Shown piece after piece: positions 1 through 10,587 of a stretch of 38,218 nucleotides of DNA. Source of the stretch: Pleurostoma richardsiae. Lineage: Eukaryota; Ascomycota; Sordariomycetes; Calosphaeriales; Pleurostomataceae. The notes beneath the pieces are model-generated. The model searched no databases and was not told where the DNA came from. It saw only the letters and a program-made list of their open reading frames with translations. The translations under genes were made by a program, and so were the position numbers. The stretch spans positions 1 through 38,218 of the forward strand of contig JANBVO010000090.1 of assembly GCA_030052745.1 (NCBI GenBank), read 5' to 3'. The first letter of the stretch is position 1, and each line of letters begins with the position of its first letter.

Positions 1-2023
1 CGGCCGCCTCGCGGCTGAAGCCGATGTTCATGGCCGCCTTGACGATGAGGACCTTGATGCGCGTGATGTTGACGTCTTCGGCCGTGGTCGTCGTCGCCGT
101 GCTGCTCGTCTTGGCGCTGCTCTGCGAGTAGCTCGACAGGTTCGACGCGCTGCTCGACCACCTCCCGCCGCGCGACCCGCTCTGCGAGCCCTCTGGGCCC
201 AGCACCAGGATGTTCGGCATCTGTGGGCTCCGGCTTTCGGGTGAGATGGGCGTGTCCTCGAACTCGGTCACGGGCGTCTCCGGCACGACCGGCGCCGCTA
301 TTACCGCTGCGGGCTTCCGCCGCGCCGGCTGGACCGCTCCCGCCCCGGTCAGGTCCTCGGGCACGCTCTTCAGGCTCTCCCTCTTGGAGTGGTGGGACGC
401 CCGGCTGCCCGTGTTGGACCGCGCGTCGGAGGCCTGCTGCGAGTGCTGGAAGAAACTGACCTGGCTGGGCCGCGGGGTACCGCGGTCGGGCCGCACCTGC
501 GTCCAGCCCTCGCGGAAGATGTCGCAGAGGTCCCAGCATGCCTGCACAGCGGACCCGAGCAGCTCCTCATCGGGAGCCTCGCCGTCCCGTGTGTTCTGCC
601 GCAGGCTGAAGAGCATCTCGGCCAGGGTCCAGCACGTCCCGAGGAGCTTGTCGGTCTCCTCGGCAACAGCAAGCTCGCTGCGCTGCTTCATCAGGCGGTG
701 GCACAGCGTGATGTAAAAGTCTAGCGTCCGCTCTCGGAAGGCCTCGGGGAGGTTCCGGTTGTCCTGGGCGCTGTATAGGCTGTGGCTCGGGGTTAGCTGG
801 CACATCATGGAAAGGATCTGAAGTCAAGCCAGCTCACTGATTATTCAGTTCGAAACTGACTCTGAGGACAGAGTCAGCAACCTCGTCCTTCCGTGGCCGG
901 ATGTCAAACAGTGCCTGGCAGAAGTCACGGCAGAGATCCAGATTAGTCCGCGCTGTGTAGGGCTCCGAGATCTCATCACGGCTGTGGTATAGCCGCTGGC
1001 ACAGCTTCCAGCAGCTCTTCCACGCCTTCTCGTGCGCATCAGGCGTTCCCGAGCTGTTGAAGACCCGCTCGCGGTGAATGGAGCTGAGGTTGGCCAAGGT
1101 GTTGCAGAGGGTCCAGCACTCCTCGAGGGCTGTCCGGAGTGCTCTGATCTCAGACTCCTCCTGCTGCTGGACTGGAGTGACAAAGTGGTCTTCTCCTGCA
1201 CCGTCGTCCTCCGCATCGGTTTCCACTTCTCGGATCTCGGGGATCACTACCACGATGTGTTAGTGTGCTCTAGGTCGATGGCGGACTTCAATCTTCTTAC
1301 ATTCAAGACTGCTGGCACTGCTGGAACGCAGCCGAGCAGTGTCACTTAGGACGTCTTGCAGATTCTGAGCTTGGGGTGTAGCATTGTCGAGCGAATACCG
1401 TACGGGTTTGACGTTGGTTGATATGGGAGGCGGGGTTGGCTGCGAGATGAGATTCTCCTGTCCCTTGTCAACGGATGAAACTCGGGAGGACATTGTATCA
1501 TCGCCTCTCACTTTGCCTGATGGCTCACTTGCTGGCGGGCTAATGATGTCGTCCGGTTTTTGCACAGGCTGCATTGGCTTGGACTGAGGTTCACTCGATG
1601 CCTGACAAGCATTAGCGAGAGTTGAGACGTTTGGTATTCCGGAACTGACCCATTGGTGGAAGCTCTCTGGGGCATGGATGACTGATACAGCCTCATCACT
1701 GAGGCTCGGGCGGAGGTTTTCGGCAATATTCGTCTTCAGCATCATCAGCTGGCAATGAGATCAGCAATGACCAATACAGCTAGCAACGTTGCTCCTCTGA
1801 CCTGAGGTTGAACTTGCGGATTAGCAGCCGTAGGGTGTGCCCCGGCTTCCTCCGACACCTCATCCTCGATCTCTGTCGTCTCGGTCCCGTTCGACGTCAC
1901 CGGCGATGGGCCGACGATGTCGCTGGTTGGACTCATGAGGAGATGGGCGGAGTGCGATCTCGGGTAGGAATTGGGACGCAGGGACTGGCTGTCTATGGAG
2001 CTTGTGGAAGACCTAGCAGACAT
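1..2023 (-). CDS. Conserved fungal protein with repeated CWxLC helices; C-terminus beyond the left edge
   Basis: Four exons on the minus strand: 2023-1802, 1748-1301, 1246-838 and 779-1. Phases match throughout, and the last exon stays open to the window edge, giving at least 619 residues. Residues 1-220 are Ser/Pro-rich and probably disordered. From about residue 260 a helical region repeats a Cys-Trp-x-Leu-Cys-like signature, with Cys near 267, 302, 329/333, 409 and 441. A second Ser/Thr/Pro-rich stretch follows, and the open frame ends in a hydrophobic helix-like segment. The last intron (837-780) has a GTGAGC donor and a GCTAAC branch site; reading through it hits a TGA at once. A closely similar acceptor at 765 is also in phase. 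An in-frame ATG at 2062 would add 13 residues. It resembles uncharacterised fungal proteins that I believe carry a DUF7624-type domain, from memory and not checked. No function can be assigned. Confidence 0.8.
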
Positions 2024-2062
2024 AATGTCAACAAAAACCCCCCTGTGAGAAGCTAATAGCAT

Positions 2063-5000
2063 GATATGTAGACTTGAAGTTTGCCCGAAGACTGGAGGAG
2101 TCGGGCTGCGGCACTGACATGTCTTGATGCGGCGAGAAGGCAGACATTATACTGCTTCCGGTGGAGGATCTCAAGGGAGCCTCGAGAGCCATAGCTGGGT
2201 CCGACCGAGCTCTCCCTCGCGGGGTCGATGAGGCGCCGACCAGCTACGTTGGTCCTGATGCGCAGCAGCCCTGTGGGATAGGCGCGGCAGACGCGAGCCT
2301 AAAGCTTCATGCAGAATGCCTCGCGGCCGCCGGGGAGGGCTACAATGCCACCCTCGAGGGGATGTTGGGCGACCAAGGGATTAAGCTCGCTGTTGGCCGC
2401 CGAGGACGGGGCCAGAAGATCGGGGGGCTGAGCCTCTCTGCGATAAGAAGCTCTGCTGAGCACGGGCGAGCTTCGAGGAGGGGTATAGAGCTCTCTTAAA
2501 GGAGCGCCAGCAGAGGGGAGAGGAGCGCAGCAGCAGAGACGAGACCGCTCAGGCACTGGCCGCCCGGGTCTGAGCCGGCCTGTGGATTTCGAGGTTGCAA
2601 TGGCACTGGAGAGTCAGAGGATGACCCGCGCAGTGAACCAACATGCGCTGCGGGCGAAAGCATCAAAGAGAGTCGCAGGACGAGCAATTATGGAGAAAGA
2701 GCAGATGGAGACCGGATGGAGCTGCGTCTATCTGCTTGCGCTTCGCACCAGGCCGAGTCGAATGGGCGCAGCGCAATGGAGCCAGATGGAGACGGAGTGT
2801 TGGATTGCGATGATTTGCCTGAGGGGTGCTCGCGGGTCTTGACTGCGCTTGAGAGTTGGGCCAAACGGAGATGTCGACAGGGGTGGTTCAAGCAGTTCCA
2901 CACAACAACTCTGCTGGGCGTGGCCTGCGATGCTTGCCAAACAGGGGATAGAGCTACCACAACCGCACACAATACCAGAAGCAGCTAAAAGCGCTGCAGA
3001 CAAGGCGAGGGACAGCTGTACTCGAAATCCTTCAAGATACGGCGATGATGTTGATCAATGAAAGATCCTTGAAGGGGGGATGGGCGCAGCTGGTTGGGCG
3101 GATGCGTCGTCTTAGCTGTATGCCGTACGTATGTGCACCTCTTGAGGATAGCCACGCAAGAAGGCCAGGGAAGGGCGAGCGCAACGGAGTTGTACCTGTA
3201 ATTGCGGCTCTCGCACACGGAAGAGGGAGCACCAGCCCGACTTGCTGCTTTTGCCGAGGGCTGACAGAGAGGCACGGAAGTGACAGACTGACAGACTGAC
3301 TGACCGACCTCAAAGAGAGCGAGAAGTGGTGGTGCAGGTCAATCAGAAGAGCCATTCAGGACTGCAGATGCGCGTCTTTTCCCCCTCAACCCCCTCCAGC
3401 AGCGGGCCGGCCAGTAAGAGTGCAGGAAAGGCCCGTTTCCGTCGCTGGAGGAGGGCCTGCTACTGACGGGCTGCATGAAACTGACAGGCTTCGGCGCTTA
3501 ATAGGGGGGTTTAGCTGGCAGCGCTGGCTGGCTCTTCGCTTCACCCGCCAAGTCACGGTGCCGCATCTCTGGGCACACCTGTCGAGGGTAGATGATCCAC
3601 CCAATGGCCCACGTCCCCAGAGTGTCGAGGACCCTTGTCTGAGGACGAGCCTTGATCGCCCATTTCACCCAGCCGGCTGGTCGAGCCGGCAAGGACGAGA
3701 CGCTTTCCAGCAACAGAAGGAGAGAGACACGGCACAACGACGTTGTTGTGGTGGTGACCGAGGCGTCAAGGTTCAAAAAGCAGCATGTCCAATATCTGTC
3801 ATATTCCTTATCTCCTGGGGCGGTGACACAAGATGGTGGACGGCTCTCCCCGCCCGCTCGACCAGCAGCCAGTTGTGCCTGTGCCGTTTGGTGACATGGT
3901 GGCATGGACCAATGGACAGGCAGATGCAGTGACCCGAACCGAGAGAGAGAGAGAAGGAAGGACGTCACAGATACCCGTGGGCATTCCCGGAGCACCGAAG
4001 GCGGGAGTATTCGACGAGACATCATATCATCCTGCCGTTGCGCAGGTTTGTGAAGCCGTCCTGCCGGATCCCACCCACACCAGCTTCGTTTCCATCGTTG
4101 ACGATCGTCCCAGAAGGGCTCCGCCGGCCGCGGGCTAATTCCCCAAAGCAGAAGGTTCTCCTCCCAAGCGTCTGTTCCGCTGCTGGGCTCCAGGTGGCTA
4201 GGAGGAGGGCCCAAACGTGCGAGCGTGCCAGCATCCCGCTGCTCCTATCACAACAATTTCCAGAGATCTGGTCCCGCGGCTTTTCTTAGCTTTTAGCTTC
4301 GGGTTCGAGGGCCCACACGGGGGCCAGCAGTCACGCAGTGTCTAGTGCAGTTGAACAGCTTCCGGGGGAGTTGTGGTGGGCGCCTGTTACGGGCGCCTGT
4401 TGCAGACTTCTCTGCAATTGCTCCCAACACAACTCGTATTGTTCAATGGGTTTACGTAAAGCCTGGCATTGCGGATGCCATCTTCCTTCACCGCAAAAGA
4501 AGAGGCGTAGAAACTTGTCCGCGAATCTGGGTTGGGGGCCGAGGACCGTCCTGGTTTCGAGACACCAGCATCCTTGTTCCGCTGGACGCGTGGTGTGGGC
4601 CGAGCTTAGCTTCCACCGGGATCCCTGTTGCCATCCAGCCATCGTGGAGTCGCGGGGACGAGTGAGAGCGCAAAGACGCTTGGCCGCTTCGCACACACTC
4701 TGTTCCCCGGCAGGCCCGTCTGACTTTGCATCGCGATCGGAGGCACAACTCGTCGTCTGTTTGGTCGCCCTACGGGCCATGGCTTCTGAGCCAGCGATGC
4801 CGCGGGACTGTTTGCCGGCTGAGTTAGGCAGTTGACGTGGTTTTAGATCGCGTCACCCACGTAAACTCGGCAGTAGAGCTCAACAGTGTCTACGTCTTAC
4901 CATCTTCCTACGGTACCGGAGTACTTCTGGGTCTGTCCTGTTCCTGTGGGATGGAAAGTGACCTGACCAGGGGATGTGGTCTGAGTGCTCTGAAAGCCTC

Positions 5001-6222
5001 CTCCGAAGCCTCCTGCGTGATGGTGGCCGCCCTCCCTGCGACCGGTGCTTCTGACATGGCGTACCTGGTAAGCCGGCTGTGCTCCGACACGAGGACCGAG
5101 TTCGGTTCGTACCTTTGCGTCAAGACAGCTCCGGTCGACAAGTCGTCTGTGATAGCCCATGAGACGCAGGCAGGAGCCACGAGGAAACATGCTGGCCCTG
5201 CGCTCCACAAATCTACCCCTGGCAAGCGAATGCTGGCTGCAGTTTAGGCGCCCGGCGGCGGTGGATGGGACGGATAATTACTCAACGCGGCTTAGATAAC
5301 TCGCAGACAAAAAGCCACGTCCTGCACCGCGGCAGACGTAGGAGAAGCACCAGAGCGGAGGTGATGCTGTTGGTTACAGGCGTTTTCGCTGCTATATGAG
5401 GCTCAACCAACACGACGCTCGGCGAACTCACCCATCTAGACTAGCACGCCGCGATGCCGGCGTCGTGCTCGTCGCCAGACCTCGAAGCGTCGCTCGAGAA
5501 CCGCGAAGGATCGCCGTGGCTGCAATCCTTCCCAGCGCCATGGATCAGCGAGCCTCTCAGTGCTCGCTGCTATTAGCAAGACCGAGTGGCTGCATAGGAG
5601 TCTAGTTCTGGCGTATGCCGCGTACGCGATATTGAACGGCGGTCAGGAAGGCCGCCCGCCGCTTCATGCGGCGCTCTGGCACCAAGGTTCGGCGTTGCTA
5701 TACCCCAAACCAACACGCCTCTAGACGTCCTTGGCTGGATAGCTCCGCATCCCTTCCAATATCCCAGCCCCCCAGCCTCAATGCGCATTGCTTCTGTGTG
5801 ACTTGGTAACAAACAGGAGTAAAGCAGACAGCACTTGCGACGCCATTCACATGACGAGTAGCCTCGCGCGCTTAACGTTATTTTCCGAGAAGGATCCATG
5901 CAAGTTTTGTGTTGTTGGTAATCTAACAAGCCACCGTCCCATCCATCATCCACCGACCGAGGGCTTTGATCTCGAGATCTGGCAAGCCTGCGGCCCCTCA
6001 TGCCGGCTCAAATCCTCGCGGCCAACGAAGGAGCCTGCCATGCCACAATCAGGCGTTCTCCCAGCATTTTGGTGTAACCCACGGACCCATCGGTGTCTAT
6101 TTCCGAAAACGCCTTGCAAACAATCTCCGTGTGGCCATCGCGGCGGTCGCAGCTCGTTCTTCAAAAGCAAATCCTAACGCCTCGCCAATGCAAATGCTCT
6201 GAGGTTCGATAGTCGGAGCCCG
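2063..6222. other. 4.2 kb intergenic stretch without a supported gene
   Basis: This lies between the 5' end of the left-edge gene and the 3' end of RPB10. Open frames of up to 238 codons occur on both strands and overlap one another (for example 3498-4214 minus, 4338-4835 plus, 4837-5247 plus). They show no family motif, are rich in Cys, Trp and Arg, and look like chance frames in GC-rich DNA. There is a small 8-bp tandem near 3281-3308 and a direct repeat of GGGCGCCTGTT near 4380. Part of the stretch is presumably promoter and 5' leader of the minus-strand gene to its left. A 41-codon frame starting with ATG at 5454 is discussed in the findings. I see nothing else. Confidence 0.5.
3281..3308. 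repeat. Short imperfect tandem repeat, unit TGACAGAC
   Basis: About three copies of an 8-bp unit, decaying into TGAC and CGAC tetranucleotides, are read directly from the sequence. It lies in non-coding DNA and no function is apparent. Confidence 0.6.
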
Positions 6223-6616
6223 CTACTGTCGGCCGTTCTCCTCGGCGATGTGTAGCTTCTTTTGGTCACGGCCGTCAGGGGTGTACCTTTTGAAGCGGCG
6301 GTTAGTATTGATACTCGACAGGCAAGGGGCGCTGCGCATCAAGCGCTCGGTCACAACAGCTTCAACAGGAAAGCATACTTTAGAAGCTTCTCGATGAGAT
6401 CAACGTGTGTCATGATCATCCGGCGGCAGCAATATCTCTTACATCCCAGCTGGTCCATAGCATCACTGTGTAGAAAATGTTAGCTGAAGACTATGCGAGC
6501 GCTGGGCTTGCTCCAGCATACCCATCGGAGATCCCCTCGTCGATGAGCTTGACGTATCTCTCCCACATGTCCCCCGTCACCTTCCCGCAGGAGAAACACC
6601 GGATTGGAATGATCAT
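6223..6616 (-). CDS. RPB10: RNA polymerase I, II and III shared subunit Rpb10 (ABC10-beta)
   Basis: Three exons on the minus strand, 6616-6522, 6465-6379 and 6286-6223, give 81 residues ending at TAG. Rpb10 is the small zinc-binding subunit common to all three nuclear RNA polymerases, where it helps anchor the Rpb3/Rpb11-type assembly platform. The protein starts [12 protein letters not shown], holds the first zinc pair at C7 and C10 and the second at C44 and C45 in KRYCCRRM, and continues with the conserved [10 protein letters not shown] helix. It is about 11 residues longer than yeast Rpb10 (70 residues), the extra part being a charged C-terminal tail. C40, just before KRYCC, is a position where I recall leucine in yeast. 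Introns of 56 and 92 nt have GTATGC donors, and intron 1 carries GCTAAC before its acceptor. The exons are so short that simple frame searches miss the gene. Identity is certain from the motifs. Confidence 0.97.
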
Positions 6617-6980
6617 GTTGCTGGCGTTTTGGAAATACGCTCGAGGTAACAGATATTCTCAATGAATGATCGTGGTGAGACGTCAAGGTCTGCTGCCGGG
6701 ACAGTCTCGAGCTGAAAGGAATGAGTTTCTCTTCGCGATGCCTCGCTCGTGACAGAGGCGCAGAGGCGTGCTTGCGGCGATAAAGCCCAAGAAATTTGTT
6801 CGGTATCGGCGTAACAAAATCCCGAGACCACCCCACTATCTTATCGGAGCTTATCGAGTCGCTCCTCAAAATTTCCTACGACTTTTTTTCAATATGGGAG
6901 ACTGTGGACGGCGCTCTCAAGCTTTCGACCTCCGTGTAGGTGCAAAGCGACACCATTTACCCGCCAATCTTAAGGTCGCC
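6617..6980. promoter_or_regulatory. Shared divergent promoter between RPB10 and UTP17
   Basis: The two start codons are 364 bp apart on opposite strands, so the interval must hold both promoters. Two CTTATC (GATAAG) sites lie exactly 10 bp apart at 6840-6845 and 6850-6855. At 6868-6875 is AAAATTTC, close to the AAAAATTT-type rRNA-processing element that precedes many ribosome-biogenesis genes in yeast, followed by a run of seven T (6882-6889 region). Whether these sites are used is inference. Confidence 0.7.
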
Positions 6981-9900
6981 ATGCCGTCCACACCGAAGAC
7001 CAAAGAATCGGTCGAGCGGCCAGAGAAGCGGAAGAGGGAGAAAGCCGATCTAGGGGAAACGTCGCATAAGAAAAAGAGACGAGAGAGGAAGTCCGTCGAG
7101 CAGAGCGCAAACTCGGCTTCCCTTGCAGTCGACACCCAGGAACTCACGAAATATGGATCAGAGGGGCAGATAAACGGGACTGGTACTGAGGGGATTTCTT
7201 CTCCTCCGCCGTGGAAGGTCTTGGAGCCCATGGGTGGAAGGATGTCCAACATTGACCCGATATTCAGTGAAGACGGAAAGTACGTTGCCGCCATGGTACA
7301 ATGCCCGCCGTGAACATTCTCTAACATGTACAGGTATATTATAATCACATACAATACCTCCATACAAGTCTACTCGACCGATGAGTCCCTTCTAGTCCGT
7401 CGGATTCCGCTTGTTGTTGTGGGAGCGAGCGAGGAGAGCGGCCCCAGTCGGCCATACATTGTCGAGTCTGCTGTGTCTCGTGTGTCTCCGCACGTCGTAT
7501 GGGTAGCTTCCTCTGATGGGCGCGTATGGTGCGTGGACTGGACGACGGGCGCAGTTACGGAAACTTCTCTCCATAACGGTCCTAAGACAGTGCTCAGTCT
7601 GGCGGTGGCTGCGGTGCGCATAGCCAAGGACACACGGGACGTTCTCTTCGTTACGGAGAAGACCAAGTCGTCCTCCAGAATTGTGGCATATGATGTCCAT
7701 GCTTGGCCGAAAGTCAAGGCCAAGGAGTTGCAGGTCATTGAGGGCCAATTCTCTCTCGTCAAAACTGTCAATGATGGCTCTGTGCTTGTCGGAGCGTCGC
7801 GAAACACGATTTTGATTGGTGCCTTGAAGCTCGGCGAGCTTAAAAGCATCAGTGACCTGACCTATCGCTTCGCCTCCTTTGAAATATCCGACGAAGTTGC
7901 AAGCCTTGATATTAGGCTTGCACGCCAGCAGCGAAAAGGTAGCAAGGGCAAGGAGCAAGTATACACCGGTTCCGAGGTTGACGTCGCTGTTGGCGGGGCA
8001 CGCGGTGCTGTCCTGGTCTACAGCGATGTTCTTGCGTCGTTGCCGAGCAAAGATGCGTCGGGGTCTGGGAGGAGCCCGGTACGGTCGCGAAAGTATCATT
8101 GGCATCAGAGAGCAGTACATGCTGTTGCATGGTCTAGAGATGGTACGAGGCAATGATATCTCGGTGGTGATCTTACACTGACAGCCTGCAGGAAACTACC
8201 TCATATCCGGTGGCTCAGAGACAGTCCTGGTTCATTATCAGCTTGACACCGGCAAATTCGACTTCCTGCCGCATCTGTCAGCGAGTATTGAGAATATAGT
8301 CGTCTCTCCAAGTGGCTCGTCATACGCCGTCCACCTGGACGATAACTCGGCGATGATCCTCTCGACTGCTGAGATGAAGCCCACTGCTTATGTATCTGGC
8401 GTCCAGTCTCTAGTTTTTAGCGACACAGCATCTAAGGACCAAATGATTCGGCGGGTGTGGCAAGGAATAGAGGAGATCAACATCCCGGTGGCTGCCGCCA
8501 TCAGCCCGGCAGTACCATCACGCCTCTTGCTCTCTGTCGGAGAGGGGCAGCAAGCTAGCCTTTCTGGACATGTTCCGGCGCTACCTCTTGTACAGTCGTT
8601 CGATCTCGAAGCCTTCCAGAACATTGCAAAGCAACCCTTGGCGAGGACCAACGCCACAAACAACATTTACACCACAAAAGGACATCTCATCACAGAGCCG
8701 ACCGTCACTCGGCTTGCTTTCTCCAAAGACGGCAACTGGCTGGCCACTGTTGACGAATGGGAACCCCCTCAACGGGACATTGCTTCTATAGCGGATGCAC
8801 CTAAATTCGCCGCGGAGTTCAGCCATGAGCGCCGTGAGGTTCACCTTAAATTCTGGAACGTGTCGGAGAACAGCAATACTCTGGATCTCGCTTCCAGAAT
8901 CATTGGGCCGCACTTCACTTACAAGTGCGAGGAAGTTTTTGGCTTAGCAGCAGATAAAGCATCCAATCGCTTCGCCACGGTTGGCGACGATGGAACAGTT
9001 CGCATCTGGGCTCGGAGGATCCGGACACAGGACGGTCATGTCTCGACCGATGCAGCTGGCCAACCTGTAACGACCTGGTCATGTACACGAACGATCTCTC
9101 TGGGAGAGAGTTTAAAGGCGCAAGACGAACTTGTACCCTCAGAGAGTCGAGCAGACCATGCGCGTAGTGGAGCCGTCACATTTTCCGATGACGGGTCCCT
9201 ACTGTTCGTCGCATTCGGTGCCAACAGCGAAGCTGTTGTCTATATTATCGATGCGACGTCCGGCGATATTCGTTTTATACTTCATGACTTGTTCAGGGGG
9301 CCTGTGCGAGACATGCAATTGCTATCGTCATGTCTCGTGCTTCTCTCCCACGACCTGACAGTCTATGACCTCGTCGCGGATGAGCTGCGATATGGGCTCC
9401 AGTTAGATAAGGTTACCGCTGCCACTGCGAAGATGACACACTTGGCAGTAGACCCAAATTCTCACAGCTTTGCTGTCTCTGTGCCGGTTCTAAAATGGAG
9501 CAACGGCAAGCTCCAGAAGGGGGCCATGTCGGAGATCGCTGTTTTCACCCCCGATGACAGCCAACCGCTGTTGATAAAGACCATCCCTCACCTTGTCACC
9601 TCCCTACTCGCGACTGTAAACTCGCCTGGCTTCATCGCAATCGACTCGGCAGCTCAGATATGGCCTATCGTCGAAGGCGCAAATTCCACTCACTTGGCTC
9701 AGCCGCTTGCTGATCTGAAACTGGACACTGTTGCCACGGACGAGAAGGCGGTCGTGCTCAACGGTGCGGATGAAGAAGGCAGCGAAGATGAGCAAGAGGA
9801 TGCTATGGATGTCGAGGAGGCTGATGAGGACTACGATATCCACGCCGCGGTTGTTGCGCCACAGCGCCTCACGGAGATATTCGATGCGGCGCCGGCTTTT

Positions 9901-9981
9901 GCTATGCCTCCCATCGAGGACATCTTCTATCGGGTTGCAGGGCTCCTGTCTCCGAAGCCTGTCGCTGCCCCTTCGGCCTGA
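6981..9981 (+). CDS. UTP17: U3 snoRNP/small-subunit processome WD40 protein Utp17 (Nan1, WDR75 family)
   Basis: Exons 6981-7279, 7334-8142 and 8192-9981 give 965 residues ending at TGA. Utp17/Nan1 belongs to the t-UTP/UtpA subcomplex, which binds nascent pre-rRNA in the nucleolus and links rDNA transcription to 18S processing. The N-terminus (residues 1-45) is Lys/Arg-rich and nuclear-localisation-like. Two beta-propellers of divergent WD40 blades follow, for example the segments around FSEDGKYIIITYN, HAVAWSRDGNYLISGGSE and FATVGDDGTVRIWARR. An acidic stretch lies near 893-921, and the terminal IEDIFYRVAGLL helix is typical of the family. Introns of 54 and 49 nt; the first has CTAAC nine bases before its acceptor. 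Another ATG at 6894 is in frame and would add 29 residues; I prefer 6981 because its context (GCCATG) is better and basic residues begin there. Confidence 0.93.
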
Positions 9982-10587
9982 GCTACGACAAATACCTTGA
10001 AAGTCGTCGAAACGCCCTGGTTATGGAGGAGTAACGGCGTTTACATATACATTGCTTCAAAAGGGTCGGAAAAGTCTTGTGCCTTCAGTCGAGATGACGG
10101 CTGCTCTCTTATCCTATGCGCGTTGCGTGGCCTGAAGTAGGCTTGAGGACCCAAGTAACTTGCGATGTTGCTATATCCAAGGCGCCGGGCGAGGAAGGAT
10201 GCATGTTGGAGGATCCTGAATAGCCTACTACTGTGTTGCTGAAAGGCATCCATCCTTTCATGCGGCGGCTACTGGGTGGAAACTGCGGGGCAGGGCGCAG
10301 GTATGATCCGATGTTGGCGATTGCGCCATCGCACTCGGCAATGTACATTTAGAGAGATGGCGATGATTCGCCAACTATCTACCTAGTTGGGCAAGACAAG
10401 AGAAGGCTTATAGCTGCTATCTATCTTATGGTGTCCTTCAAATATCCTCTCACGGGGCCTCAATCACGACGCTTATTCTACTTTCGCTGAAATCCCCAAA
10501 CAGGAGCTGTGCCTTTGTGGTCCGTGGCTTTTCCCTTGACCACGAAAGATCACGCTCCGGCTACTTACTCTGTACAATACCTACACG
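9982..10587. other. Intergenic: UTP17 3' end and oxygenase promoter
   Basis: 606 bp between two plus-strand genes. Open frames here are short and show no motif. It presumably contains the UTP17 terminator and the promoter of the following oxygenase gene. No clear TATA box or repeat is visible. Confidence 0.5.

Noticed and set aside
3498-4214. 238-codon minus-strand frame in the first gap
   Set aside because: Rich in Trp, Cys, Arg and Pro, overlapped by open frames on the other strand, and no family resemblance.
4897-5208. Minus frame with a His/Gly-rich segment (GGHHHAGGFGGGF)
   Set aside because: The same DNA is open in several other frames; the Gly/His run comes from a local short repeat of CCTCC-like triplets, and no start or splice pattern supports a gene.
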